Below, one piece after another: positions 13,170 to 25,499 of a stretch of DNA of 64,000 bases. The notes below the pieces were generated by a model. That model ran no database searches. It had not been told where the DNA came from and worked only from the letters and a program-made list of their open reading frames with translations. A program made the position numbers and the translations under genes. Origin of the DNA: Sinonovacula constricta (taxonomy: Eukaryota > Mollusca > Bivalvia > Cardiida > Solecurtidae); NCBI GenBank assembly GCA_007844125.1, contig CM017555.1:21907669-21971668 (forward strand), given 5' to 3'. Each line of letters begins with the position of its first letter. Position 1 is the first letter of the stretch.

Positions 13170-14455
13170 ACGTGTCGGCAAATGTTGTTATGACTTTAAA
13201 GAAAAAAATCATATGGAAAGTAAGCCGTTGTCAAAAATGTTTCATTTCAATGAAAATTGCGATTCGTACATTCGTACACATTTATGAATGCCTGGCAATT
13301 ACTATGTTTATGTACGCTTTATTGTAGTTTCGAAAAAAATAGGTGCTTAATCATAACCAAAATGTACACTCTGCTCAATTCATCTTTATCCATTACGATG
13401 AAATATCTGAACAGTGGCGAATCCATCATAGGAGGAGGGGTTTGGGAGGGGGTGGGGGGTGGGGGGGCTTGGGGCATGCCTCACTTTCTGCATTTCAGAA
13501 GTGGCTAGAAACTTTTCCCATGAGTCCAAAACTGTTTGTATTCTTGACAACATGGATAATATATAATAATATTTCTTTCATGGGATTAGGGAAGTTCAAA
13601 TTGAGCGAGAACCATAGCTACGAGTAGTGTCAGGGGGTCTGGAGGCAATTTCCCGCAGTAAGAGGGTTGACATCTAGAAGCAAGAATGTGCAATTACTGC
13701 ATTTTAGATACCTGACGGACGTTTATAGAAAGTATGTTTTTATATAAATAGTTTAATTTCAATGCGGTTTTTTATATAAGACATATTAAGCCGTAAATAG
13801 GTGCATACTTACCTATATATGACAATAATAATAGTGCCATAAAGATGTGATACACTCTGAAATGTTAAAAATACCTTCAGGGAAGGTATTCGGGTTGATC
13901 CGCCCATGCTTAACCACGTACATACATGTATTTGAATTTTATTATTTATTTTCTTTACTGCAAATTATGGAGATATAATTTTCTCTATTTTTATAAATTA
14001 ACTTATTAATTATTCATCACATCATTTTTACTTATCGTGCCAGTAAATCATCAGAATTAACGACTTAATTACCATATTTAACGCGATTATTTGCGTCAAA
14101 GGGTACAAACGTGTACATGTACGTGTATAAACAAACGCTACTGCCGTAAATGTGACGTTAACGCGCTGTTCTGCCGTATGTTTACGCCAAAGTCATTTGT
14201 ATAGCAACGTTTTTACATGACAGCGTTCTTGTTTCGAAAATTGCACAATGCGGATATTCCTGTTTTACGAAAGAATTAATGTTTCTAAGGTATTTTTTGT
14301 TTTCATGTTTTATTGATTACAAGAACGTTAACCTAAAAATCGGGCGAAGCTTGCAATAATATGTTTACTTAAAGCCCCTACAAAACACAAATACATTTCT
14401 ATATCGACTTTTTTTTTTTTGGCTGATCTTTACACTAAAGGTAGAATGGTACATT
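13170..14455. other. Intergenic, AT-rich
   Basis: G-rich runs occur at about 13433-13475. No gene is supported, and the open frames at 13257-13627 are short with no motif. The segment leads into the satellite array. Confidence 0.4.
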
Positions 14456-14456
14456 C

Positions 14457-17400
14457 ATGGTTAAGCTTTGTGCTATGGCTAAGTTAATATATTTATGGTT
14501 GAGCTTTGCGCTATGGCTAAGTTAATATATTTATGGTTGAGCTTTGCGCTATGGCTAAGTTAATATATTTATGGTTAAGCTTTGCGCTATGGCTAAGTTA
14601 ATATATGTATGGTTGAGCTTTGCGCTATGGCTAAGTTAATATATTTATGGTTGAGCTTTGCGCTATGGCTAAGTTAATATATGTATGGTTAAGCTTTGCG
14701 CTATGGCTAAGTTAATATATTTATGGTTGAGCTTTGCGCTATGGCTAAGTTAATATATTTATGGTTGAGCTTTGCGCTATGGCTAAGATAATATATTTAT
14801 GGTTGAGCTTTGCGCTATGGCTAAGTTAATATATTTATGGTTGAGCTTTGTGCTATGGCTAAGTTAATATATTTATGGTTGAGCTTTGCGCTATGGCTAA
14901 GTTAATATATTTATGGTTGAGCTTTGCGCTATGGCTAAGTTAATATATTAATGGTTAAGCTTTGTGCTATGGCTAAGTTAATATATTTATGGTTGAGCTT
15001 TGCGCTATGGCTAAGTTAATATATTTATGGTTAAGCTTTGCGCTATGGCTAAGTTAATATATTTATGGTTGAGCTTTGCGCTATGGCTAAGTTAATATAT
15101 ATATGGTTAAGCTTTGCGCTATGGCTAAGTTAATATATTTATGGTTGAGCTTTGCGCTATGGCTAAGTTAATATATTTATGGTTGAGCTTCGCGCTATGG
15201 CTAAGTTAATATATTTATGGTTGAGCTTTGCGCTATTGCTAAGTTATTATATTTATGGTTGAGCTTTTCGCTATGGCTAAGTTAATATATGTATGATTAA
15301 GCTTTGCGCTATGGCTAAGTTAATATATTTATGGTGAGTTTTGCGTTATGGCTAAGTTAATATATTTATGGTTGAGCTTTTCGCTATGGCTAAGTTAATA
15401 TATGTATGGTTAAGCTTTGCGCTATGGCTAAGTTAATATATTTATGGTTGAGCTTTGCGCTATGGCTAAGTTAATATATTTATGGTTGAGCTTTGCGCTA
15501 TGGCTAAGTTAATATATTTATGGTTGAGCTTTGTGCTATGGCTAAGTTAATATATTTATGGTTGAGCTTTGCGCTATGGCTAAGTTAATATATTTATGGA
15601 TGAGCTTTGCGCTATGGCTAAGTTAATATATTTATGGTTGAGCTTTGTGCTATGGCTAAGTTAATATATTTATGGTTGAGCTTTGCGCTATGGCTAAGTT
15701 AATATATTTATGGTTAAGCTTTGCGCTATGGCTTAGTTAATATATTTATGGATGAGCTTTGCGCTATGGCTAAGTTAATATATTTATGGTTGAGCTTTGC
15801 GCTATGGCTAAGTTAATATATTTATGGTTGAGCTTTGCGCTATGGCTAAGTTAATATATTTATGGTTGAGCTTTGCGCTATGGCTAAGTTAATATATGTA
15901 TGATTAAGCTTTGCGCTATGGCTAAGTTAATATATTTATGGTGAGTTTTGCGTTATGGCTAAGTTAATATATTTATGGTTGAGCTTTTCGCTATGGCTAA
16001 GTTAATATATGTATGGTTAAGCTTTGCGCTATGGCTAAGTTAATATATTTATGGTTGAGCTTTGCGCTATGGCTAAGTTAATATATTTATGGTTGAGCTT
16101 TGCGCTATGGCTAAGTTAATATATTTATGGTTGAGCTTTGTGCTATGGCTAAGTTAATATATTTATGGTTGAGCTTTGCGCTATGGCTAAGTTAATATAT
16201 TTATGGATGAGCTTTGCGCTATGGCTAAGTTAATATATTTATGGTTGAGCTTTGTGCTATGGCTAAGATAATATATTTATGGTTGAGCTTTGCGCTATGG
16301 CTAAGTTAATATATTTATGGTTAAGCTTTGCGCTATGGCTTAGTTAATATATTTATGGATGAGCTTTGCGCTATGGCTAAGTTAATATATTTATGGTTGA
16401 GCTTTGCGCTATGGCTAAGTTAATATATTTATGGTTGAGCTTTGCGCTATGGCTAAGTTAATATATTTATGGTTGAGCTTTGCGCTATGGCTAAGTTAAT
16501 ATATTTATGGTTGAGCTTCGCGCTATGGCTAAGTTAATATATGTATGGTTGAGCTTTTCGCTATGGCTAAGTTAATATATGTATGGTTAAGCTTTGCGCT
16601 ATGCCTAAGTTAATATATTTATGGTTGAGTTTTGCGCTATGGCTAAGTTAATATATTTATGGTTGAGCTTTTCGCTATGGCTAAGTTAATATATGTATGG
16701 TTAAGCTTTGCGCTATGGCTAAGTTAATATATTTATGGTTGAGCTTTGCGCTATGGCTAAGTTAATATATTTATGGTTGAGCTTTGCGCTATGGCTAAGT
16801 TAATATATTTATGGTTGAACTTTGCGCTATGGCTAAGTTAATATATTTATGGTTGAGCTTTGTGCTATGGCTAAGTTAATATATTTATGGTTGAGCTTTG
16901 CGCTATGGCTAAGTTAATATATTTATGGTTGAGCTTTGCGCTATGGCTAAGTTAATATATTTATGGTTGAGCTTTTCGCTATGGCTAAGTTAATATATGT
17001 ATGGTTAAGCTTTGCGCTATGGCTAAGTTAATATATTTATGGTTGAGCTTTGCGCTATGGCTAAGTTAATATATTTATGGTTGAGCTTTGCGCTATGGCT
17101 AAGTTAATATATTTATGGTTGAGCTTTGTGCTATGGCTAAGTTAATATATTTATGGTTGAGCTTTGCGCTATGGCTAAGTTAATATATTTATGGATGAGC
17201 TTTGCGCTATGGCTAAGTTAATATATTTATGGTTGAGCTTTGTGCTATGGCTAAGTTAATATATTTATGGTTGAGCTTTGCGCTATGGCTAAGTTAATAT
17301 ATTTATGGTTAAGCTTTGCGCTATGGCTAAGTTAATATATTTATGGATGAGCTTTGCGCTATGGCTAAGTTAATATATTTATGGTTGAGCTTTGCGCTAT

Positions 17401-17987
17401 GGCTAAGTTAATATATTTATGGTTGAGCTTTGCGCTATGGCTAAGTTAATATATTTATGGTTGAGCTTTGCGCTATGGCTAAGTTAATATATTTATGGTT
17501 GAGCTTCGCGCTATGGCTAAGTTAATATATGTATGGTTGAGCTTTTCGCTATGGCTAAGTTAATATATGTATGGTTAAGCTTTGCGCTATGCCTAAGTTA
17601 ATATATTTATGGTTGAGTTTTGCGCTATGGCTAAGTTAATATATTTATGGTTGAGCTTTTCGCTATGGCTAAGTTAATATATGTATGGTTAAGCTTTGCG
17701 CTATGGCTAAGTTAATATATTTATGGTTGAGCTTTGCGCTATGGCTAAGTTAATATATTTATGGTTGAGCTTTGCGCTATGGCTAAGTTAATATATTTAT
17801 GGTTGAACTTTGCGCTATGGCTAAGTTAATATATTTATGGTTGAGCTTTGTGCTATGGCTAAGTTAATATATTTATGGTTGAGCTTTGCGCTATGGCTAA
17901 GTTAATATATTTATGGTTGAGCTTTGCGCTATGGCTAAGTTAATATATTTATGGTTGAGCTTTGCGTTGACGCTAGGGTAATATATG
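14457..17987. repeat. 38-bp satellite array, about 92 monomers, with higher-order repeats
   Basis: The monomer reads atggttgagctttgcgctat plus ggctaagttaatatattt, with variants (gtatggttaag, ggatgagc, gagcttttcgc, gagctttgtgc). Period 38 bp was measured from successive 'atgg' starts. Variant order reveals two larger duplications. The 15289 block recurs 607 bp later, marked by a 37-bp monomer with 'atggtgagttttgcg' at 15331 and 15938. A later block recurs 988 bp on, with 'atgcctaag' at 16601 and 17589 and 'atggatgagc' at 16203/17191 and 16355/17343. It has no reading frame of note. The array decays at both edges. Confidence 0.98.
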
Positions 17988-17999
17988 TCTGGTTGAGAT

Positions 18000-18545
18000 T
18001 TACACTAACGCGGTTGAGATTTACACTAACTTACACATCCGATAGCCTGACTGAGGTCCGTTTCAAATTACCGGACTTAATTGATTAACTTTGCTTATTT
18101 AATTACTTAACCGGATTAAGGTTTCCATGGTAATCAGCATTTCCAATATTTGGGTATAAGTCGTATCTCACAGGTACTGGTAAATCCCCTTGCACTGGTT
18201 AAGGATAAACGGATAACCAGCTGAATGATGTTGTGTCTGTTCGTGATAAAAGATGAAGGTCAGAGAATTTTTATCATCAGATATAGTCACCCCAAAGCAA
18301 ACACAAGATATCAACAGAAGGTATACTTTATACCATTTTGTAGAAAGAAAAGACGCGGAAATATTAATAGACAATGAACTTTAAGCATATATGCGTCCTG
18401 AAACCGTGATTTCTTGTGTCTTCACTTTAAGCGCGTGCTCTCTGCGGCGCCTTGGATGTCGCCTTTTAGAAGTTACTGAAACAGAGCGTTAAGTCGTACT
18501 TTCAACAATAAGTACTATAAGATTGTCAATTGTCTTCCTTTCTAG
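18000..18545. other. Intergenic between satellite and exon-like relic
   Basis: 'gcgcgtgctctctgcggcgccttggatgtc' style text near 18431-18461 is a reverse-complement fragment of family B. Nothing else was recognised. Confidence 0.4.
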
Positions 18546-18650
18546 TACACACTTGTCATATAATATACCCGCCAGACAAATTCAGTCACGTAGCATTGTC
18601 ATTTCACATCACGTTCAAATGAGGCTTGTGTTGACCAGATTTTTTTGACG
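18546..18650 (+). pseudogene. Exon-like relic copy 1
   Basis: Behind the pyrimidine-rich acceptor-like 'cttcctttctag', the copy starts tacacacttgtc and contains 'atatacccgcc' and 'gaggcttgtgttg'. In the third frame it reads HTCHIIYPPD before degenerating. It aligns with the copies at 21563, 21883 and 22164. I do not recognise the parent gene. Confidence 0.35.
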
Positions 18651-18659
18651 TAATCTCTC

Positions 18660-18721
18660 TTTTCACTCTCTTTTCTCTCTCTCTTCTCTCTCTCGCCCTC
18701 TCTCTCTCTCCGTCCCTCCGC

Positions 18722-18779
<58 letters not shown>

Positions 18780-18795
18780 CTCAATCTCTCTCTGT
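18660..18795. repeat. (CT)n / poly-C low-complexity tract
   Basis: Imperfect CT repeats, then C12, then an uninterrupted (CT)n at 18732-18775. It directly follows exon-like relic copy 1. Confidence 0.95.
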
Positions 18796-18799
18796 ACGA

Positions 18800-19715
18800 T
18801 ACAATCCTGTACGAAACTGTCGAATCGGTATGACTAGTGTCCCGTACCAAAATGGCGACCCACAGAGATCATTAATACGAATTATTCCTAAACAAAGTGG
18901 TAAAAATGAATATTTGTGCTACTTTCAAGTAAAACGCGAAAACAACAACAACAACAAACAAACAATAAGTTCATTGTCAAATCCGAAGTCGCATGTACTT
19001 TATGTAATACGTCAGTCAAGAATAGCTATGGAACTACTATTTAAAAACACACATTAAACGTCACCACCTTAAAAAGATGAAATGTACCAAGTTTCTTACA
19101 TCACTCGTTATGTTCCCGTCATCAGCCAAAATAGATAAAAACTGTTGAAAATGTTTTCTGTGACATTATCACATGTTACAGCTTCGGTGTGTATAAAGTT
19201 TCTAATTAAAAATGATCACAACAGAGGATTTGAATTATGCATTTTCAGTAGACTGTTGATGTCAAGACATGTGCTATCAAGTGCATAAGGTACAATTAGT
19301 GTGAAGATACTCTATAGTTTTTTTAGTTTCTAGGTTCTAAGCTGGCTCAGTATTTAGTGTACTTAACAAAACTGTCATTGGTACAAGTAGTAACAAGTTA
19401 ATTTAGAAACACCGTGACCAGTACAAAACATACCCAGTACGTATCGATACGTACCGCGATACGAACAGTGGGACATCGTGATATACCGCGATACGATTTT
19501 GGAAGACAATACACATCCCTGAAAGTAATTGACCTGCAGCTCTACCAAAACACTTGTCTATGGAGATTTCTTAGTTTAAAAATAGCTAAATTTGCGACGT
19601 GGCTCATACAAGAAATACATGTTTGTATAACAAGGGTGTTGGGGTGTTGTGCTTCAATGTTAACATAGGTGTATATAGGACATCATGAAACAACATTTCG
19701 CGTGATCCGTTCAGG
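18800..19715. other. Intergenic
   Basis: No gene was seen. 'tacgtatcgatacgtaccgcgatacg' style self-complementary text at about 19439-19464, with 'taccgcgatacg' again near 19484, looks like the end of a DNA transposon, but no boundaries could be set. Confidence 0.35.
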
Positions 19716-19790
19716 CAACAAAAATTAATAAGGTTGTTTGAAGAAGAAAACTTTAGTCCAGCCTGTGGTATGCCACCTTTAAATCAACTC
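19715..19790 (-). repeat. Family A element terminus
   Basis: The reverse complement reads 'ttaaaggtggcataccac', like the terminus 'aaaggtggtatccgac' of family A. It is followed by 'ggactaaagtttt' and 'caaacaacc', as at 27812-27880. Confidence 0.5.
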
Positions 19791-20059
19791 AAATGGGATC
19801 TTGCATAAAGGTACTTTTCTAGACAACCCTCTTTACCAAACCTACCGTGTAACATTCTTATAACACAAAACAAAAGCTGTCACATTAAGTTTAGAAAGTG
19901 GGACATTAAGAATGCTATATGACCGCCCTGCCAGAGGGAAGAATCATTTGTCTTTTGGTAGTATTATTCATTACAAACATAAATTAAGAGACATAGCCAG
20001 TCAACAATTAGCCTGCTTTATGTGGTTGCAAGTATACAAACGTCCGCAAGGTGGACCAT

Positions 20060-20525
20060 TATGTGATGCGTGGTGCCTATAGAGGTGGTTATCAAGAGGT
20101 TGGACCAAAGTTTTAGTTTTTTTAAACAACCAAATAAATTGTTGTTACCTGAAAAGAAGCCGTGAAATGCTGTTCATTGATGCCCTACATCTATGTGAAC
20201 AGTGAAGCATAACATTCCAGTCGTAACAACAAACATGTATTTCCTATCTGAGCTACGCAGTTCAGTTTGCTATTTTTAAATTTAGAAAACCTCGCGACTT
20301 CTTACTTTTGAGATTAAATTATATCATCATCCGGGTCATCCGCTCTGACGCTGATATCAGTTTTCGCAAAAATCCTCAACGTGCGTAGGTTTGGATAGAA
20401 TGAACATGTAGGGCGATCTATTTCCAGATTTGTAATGTCTAATAATTTAGGTAGTGACAAGAAACACCTAAGTATGAGATTATGCAAAAAATGATGTCCA
20501 GATTCCACCAGGCAAGGGTAAAACA
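20060..20525 (+). repeat. Family A MITE-like element copy 1
   Basis: Shared blocks: 'ttggaccaaagtt', 'tgctgttcattgatgccct', 'gaacagtgaagcataa', 'gtatttcctatctgagc', 'ggtcatccgctctgacg'. The same order occurs at 25500, 33640 and 44283. Copies that keep their ends show 'ggtggtatccg' and 'cggataccacc', suggesting short terminal inverted repeats. The 70-residue antisense frame here is an artefact. Confidence 0.75.
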
Positions 20526-20709
20526 TTGTTACGTGTATTAAATATAGCGCCTCGTTTCAGTATAGCATGTGTCTTTGATGAATAGAACCAAACGATCCGC
20601 ACTTCCTATTTACTTCAATCGTTGTGTTACTGTCGAAACACCAGTAAAGTGTTTATGATTACTGTATACACATTGTTGCCGGGTGATAGGAAGAGAAGAA
20701 TATCGGCAA

Positions 20710-20790
20710 ACGGACTGGCTGGGTCAGTCAGTAGAGCATTCGCATTGTAAACGAGGGGTCCTGAGTTCGAGTCCCGGACTGTCTGCACAA
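20710..20790 (+). repeat. tRNA-like sequence, probably a SINE head
   Basis: An A-box-like 'gggtcagtcagtagagca' and B-box-like 'gagttcgagtcccgg' are correctly spaced for polymerase III. The acceptor ends do not pair (gactggctg versus gactgtctg), so a functional tRNA gene is unlikely. Confidence 0.55.
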
Positions 20791-20847
20791 TCTTCTCCCT
20801 ACGTTGCATTATGACATACTCACACGCGGAGTTTCAAGATTGCGTTC

Positions 20848-21060
20848 GGGGCTCCCGTGGCTTAGTGGGTAGAAACACGGAGTTGTAACGGCCTTGAATC
20901 CATCGCCACCTACCTGATTCCCTGTTGTACCAAGACACGTGTCTGTGTGTTACATCCACCAATGATAGCTTGAATTAGCTTTATGCCCATATTGACGCCG
21001 GTGCAATGTCTTAGAGAGCCAGACTAATTCAAGCCGCACTCTTACACCTTTGAAATCCCT
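20848..21060 (+). repeat. Divergent SINE
   Basis: The tRNA-like opening 'gctcccgtggcttagtgggtag' is followed by SINE body words in decayed form: 'acatccaccaatgatagctt', 'atattgacgccggtgcaatg'. This matches the order of full copies. Confidence 0.5.
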
Positions 21061-21562
21061 GTGATGTAAAACCATCGACATACAGTCTTTGACTACAATA
21101 ACTCAACTGTATTTTATGTTTAAGAACAGTATGTAAATCCTGCGAGGATACTGTTTCATTAGTTCATTTTTGGCTCTCGAATAAGCCCTTTTAAACAAGA
21201 AATGAATTCTTTAGCCCAATGTATGATTATTGGATTCTTTCACAAACAATTCATGGTTTAAGTGAATTGCAAAGCTTTGAAGATTATTATAGAGTAAACA
21301 ACAAATAAATTTAGTGTGGATGCTGTCGCGCAAGATTACATGATTATACCATGGCGGAGTACTTCAGTTTTGGGGGGAAATTAAAAAACAACAACACGGT
21401 AAATCAGTTATCACCTTGGTGTTCAGAATACGTGTCTCGACACACGGAACATTTCAGACATTGCCTTTCCCCGAATTTGTGGGAATAGTAGCGTAATATC
21501 AATTTGCATATCTGCCAGTTGTCTGACATTTTGATTCTAGAAAACGGATCGAGTTTTTTTAG

Positions 21563-21674
21563 AACAACATGTCAAATAATATACCCGCCAGACAATATAA
21601 AGGCCACGAAGCATTGTCCCATCATGTCAATCAGAAATGATGGCTTGTGTTGTCAAACTATTTTTGACATTTGA
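21563..21674 (+). pseudogene. Exon-like relic copy 2 (cysteine-rich)
   Basis: It follows 'gagtttttttag'. The third frame stays open for over 30 codons: TCQIIYPPDN, then KHCPIMS, then GLCCQTIFDI and TGA at 21672-21674. This is the most intact of four related copies. The cysteine order C..C..CC and a stop close to the exon end suggest a terminal coding exon of a small secreted peptide. No signal-peptide exon was found, so it is called a relic. Confidence 0.4.
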
Positions 21675-21882
21675 GAAGTAGCTGTGTGTTTCTTTATTTA
21701 TTTGCGAAATAACTAATATTGTATCAACAAATGTCTATATGGCACAACATCTGTCAAAGTTGTGGTGGAGAAAAACCACCAATAAATGCCGAGATAAAAT
21801 AACCGATGCCAGCTAGAAGACAGCCTTATAAGATGATCGTCTCCCCTTAAGTGTCGAACGTTAGACTGCTTCTTTTTTCCAG

Positions 21883-21980
21883 TGCATGCTTGTCAAGTAG
21901 TATACCAGCCAGACTATCGGTCCCCCAGTTAAGTCATTTCGCGTCATGGATGTTGTAAGCGGATTTGTGTGACAGACTTG
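21883..21980 (+). pseudogene. Exon-like relic copy 3
   Basis: It follows 'cttcttttttccag'. The third frame reads HACQVVYQPDYRSPS, then a stop, then HGCCKRICV, and the copy ends at 'gacttg|gtcagt'. The cysteine positions match copy 2, but the internal stop breaks it. Confidence 0.35.
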
Positions 21981-22163
21981 GTCAGTATCTTTGGTTGAGA
22001 AAACAAAAACAACGGCTCAATTATGAACCACCGACACACAGCAGATCTGCTATAATACCTTTTCATATGAAAATGTTTGCTATGACCGGGATTTTAATCC
22101 GCTTGATTGGTTTATTGGTTTTAAATCCGATACACACAACTTAAAATCAATTTATTTTTCTAG

Positions 22164-22262
22164 TCCACACGTGTCAAGTAATATATCATCCTGACGGTAT
22201 ATCGATCATTCAGTGCTGTCACGTTACGTCACACTCGCAGGATAACAAAACTGATAAAATAG
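22164..22262 (+). pseudogene. Exon-like relic copy 4
   Basis: It follows 'tttatttttctag'. The third frame opens HTCQVIYHPDG and has CCHV where copy 2 has HCPI. It lies 281 bp after copy 3. Confidence 0.33.
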
Positions 22263-22269
22263 TTATGAC

Positions 22270-23215
22270 GTGTGATAAGTTGGTCTGTGTTTACTTTGTT
22301 GTTATTGATAAACGGATAAATAAATATAAGAGATGTCACAAAATATGTTTAACGTGAACCTACAGCAACGTGACATGCAACAAACTAACTTAGATGCATA
22401 CTAAATGAATCATAATGCTATAAATGGTATCATACAAACCGAAATCCACAGCCACAAAACGGTCCACTTGGTCGAAGGCAAGTGTAGCGTTGACGCTGAC
22501 AAGTAGGTCTCGCGAGCTCGTCAGTGCTCGTTAATCTTCGGTCAGATCGTCTCAAGGGCGACACGGGAACGGTAAAAACGAGGAGTAAAATAATAATTTG
22601 GTATGTACAAGATATTTCAGGTTAATTTTAGTTTCATAATGTTAAAACTCATAAAAAATCTTTTTGTTTTTGTTTCAAACGTTAATTTACCTTTTCCCTA
22701 GTGAATTTTGTTACTGAAGTTGTGAATATTGCCAGCTTCTATTTTTTACCGTATCTATCGTTTTTTGTTGTTGTCAATTTTAAATTTTAAATCTCTTTTT
22801 CTTTATTTTAATACTATTGTTACATATTAACGATGAACATTTCATCATTAAAAAACAGACAATTTGTGTTTACGATTTTTCCCCGATATAATGTTTGCTT
22901 GTTTTATTGTTTTGCTAGATTGTTAAGACGAACGTATCCATTCACGTTTACGATGCCTTTTACATGAAGTTATGTTGATTGAACTATGACAAAAATACAA
23001 TATTTAAAGTTGACTTTTTTAATCATTTTTTCACTGTATACATGTATCATTAAACTTATTGTTTTTGTCACATGGATTGAATGACCATTTGGTTCTCTTC
23101 CATAAACTTATCTTACAATCTTTAAAACATGGCAGCGACACAAGTATGGCCTTTTTAGGGATTCATCAGCTTTGGTGGAGAAATTTCCCTCTGACAAATA
23201 TCCGAGTAGTGGAAA
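22270..23215. other. Intergenic
   Basis: No gene was seen. A GC-richer stretch at about 22470-22575 ends in a donor-like 'gaacg|gtaaaaacg' and could be a noncoding exon, but nothing supports it further. Confidence 0.3.
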
Positions 23216-23217
23216 GG

Positions 23218-23318
23218 TTTTCCAGCAAACCTGCGATGCACAGGCGGTTCTATCCGCATAAGTCTGGGGTGACGGACCTTAACTGTGTCGGTGCGATGTA
23301 ACATAAAACAAATCCGCT
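23218..23318 (+). repeat. SINE tail fragment
   Basis: 'cggttctatccgcataagtctgggg', then 'aactgtgtcggtgcgatgtaa' and 'aaaacaaa': the 3' body of the SINE family. Confidence 0.6.
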
Positions 23319-23319
23319 A

Positions 23320-24355
23320 CTCTATTACTCAACCGACGGCGCCCGATTTACCAATATAATTTCTTCAAAATGGATATAATTTTATTAAAGTGATTTTATA
23401 CAAAGCATGACATGGTTTTATGGCGTTGATTTTTTTATTACGTTTTATAGAATACATTGTATATCTGTCTGAGTGAAATAGCATTGACGACAGACCGCGG
23501 AATTTAGCGATAATGCCCGAGCTGCTCCTATTGTTAACTACCTTAAAATTACAATGGGTTATATAAAGTGAAATGCTGTCGCCTGACAACTCGTGTCAGG
23601 AAACATAGACAGAGGCTTCACGTTTGTGTACACAAGACGAAATCCCCGTTCGCGAAACATTTTATTTGTCTAACTCTGTTACAGCTGAAGGGTTAACTGC
23701 TCACAATTTACATGTTATAACAATAATATATTCTATGCCAAAGCAGTGGAATTAGCCATGTCAGTGACCATAACACTTTCACAAGATCATACATATACCA
23801 GAGTTTGTATCACCAAATCAACTCTGCATGTGTATTTGTTCTTTTTAAATCTAAGTTTGCTATTAGGAATCGAATAAAAATGGCGGCTATGTTAAACAAA
23901 CATTACCTAACCTAACCATCTATTACTACGCACCGAGAATTGTCTTTTCGATACTTAATTACTTTCAAATTTCGAATAACTTCATTCATATCATTGTTAC
24001 ATAATTGAATAATTGCTAAAATGTTTTTTGTTGTTGTTAATTTGATAAAGGTTTAAATGATCTTTAAGAAACTACTTTTATCAGAGTGAAGTCGGCGAGT
24101 CTAACTGTTCAGCCAGGGGCGCACCTCTGAAAAGAAGCGTAAAAATAAACCAATTTAAGTCCCTTTCAGCGGGTTACGTGATCTTAAAACAGACGCAGCA
24201 GCATGTAATTTTATTTAATTTTTACAAACAAGCTGCTCATAAAAACAACAAATAAATTAAATCTATCCAGTTGTGCTCAAATTTGTTACAAATATATTTG
24301 TTGTTAAGTTAAAACAGTGCTACTTTAAGAATTTATGCGGCCTATATATAGTGTT
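23320..24355. other. Intergenic
   Basis: No gene. A short minus-strand SINE-like head remnant ('gagtctaactgttcagccaggggcgc') lies near 24097-24125. Confidence 0.35.
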
Positions 24356-24374
24356 TTTTTTTTGTGTTTCTTTA

Positions 24375-24485
24375 AAAATACTTAGCAAACAAAAACCAAA
24401 CAACAACAAAACAACAACAAAACAATGACAACAAAACAACGACAACAAAAACAATACACACAACAAGCAACAACAAAACAACCTT
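24375..24485. repeat. (CAA)n-like low-complexity tract
   Basis: Imperfect 'aacaacaaaacaacaac' repetition, probably the tail of a lost retroelement. Confidence 0.75.
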
Positions 24486-24489
24486 ATGC

Positions 24490-25420
24490 GACAAAAAAAG
24501 AAGAAAAATCACGCAAATAAATAACTAGTTTCTTTCAGTGCTAGAGAGCGGTTATTAAGTTGACAGCGTTAAAGTTATGCTTGCGTAACGTCAGTTTTAA
24601 TTACGTTTACTTGTCGCTTGGAGTCGGGTGTTGAAATGGAAACGATAAACTATGTCAGGAGTTGAACTAGGGCCGTATGGAGTTAAACGTTACATTCCAT
24701 TAATTGACCATCTCTGATGCATTTCCGAGGTTTAAATTTCACTTTTAAACCAATTTAACATTTTATTAACGTCAAAATGATACTGCAATATGTTTATTGA
24801 CAGCAAATTAAGAGTAAAGCAAAAACGTCCGGCGGTAGATTTTTGTCAAATAGATAATTCTTTATTGTTAGCATGTTTTGTTATTGCATTCGTTTCCAGT
24901 AAAAACAACAACAATGATGTTAGTAATAAGAATGTGAATTCTGTTCAAAGTTGTTCCTGACATCGCCTTACCGCAAGTTTGACGTACGTACTTTGTTGAC
25001 GTTAGACAGGTCTGATAGCTTAGCTGAAAAACACCACCACCAACAGCAACAACAAAGTACAGCACAAAACCTCTTAACCCGTCTGTGGCAGTTTAAACAA
25101 GACACACGACGTCTCATTAACGTCTGCCGCAAACGTCATCACGACCTCTTAAAGCTGATACAACAAAGCCACTTGTGTTAGGTCAAAATGACAGTACTGT
25201 ATCAGGAAACTATTTCTCCCAAACAATTAGCAACAGATGCGATCTAAAATTAAATACGCTTCTTATGCAGCATTAAAAGCGCGACTGTTATTTTGGTATA
25301 CGAATCCGCCGATAACCGTTGTCATAGTGACTATGTTTGTGTACATGCGAGTTGTAATTCGAACCGACCAGTTAGGGAGCTGCATCAACACTATTTTAAA
25401 GTTTTTTATATGTTCGCATC
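24490..25420. other. Intergenic
   Basis: No gene is supported; the open frames are short and lack motifs. Confidence 0.3.
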
Positions 25421-25497
25421 TGGATTTAAATTTGGGACCTCCAGTATTTATATCCGATCTCTACCGATTGCGCTACTGGGTCCGGTATTTGCCTTTG
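25420..25497 (-). repeat. Decayed tRNA-like/SINE head
   Basis: On the minus strand it matches 27895-27965 ('ccgatctctaccgattgcgctactgggtccgg' type text). It lies directly against family A copy 2. Confidence 0.45.
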
Positions 25498-25499
25498 TA

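Noticed and set aside
14457..17987. CRISPR-like array
   Set aside because: The units are contiguous 38-bp monomers with no unique spacers, in an animal genome.
20710..20790. Possible functional tRNA gene
   Set aside because: Boxes A and B are present, but the acceptor stem does not pair. SINE heads of this kind are common here.
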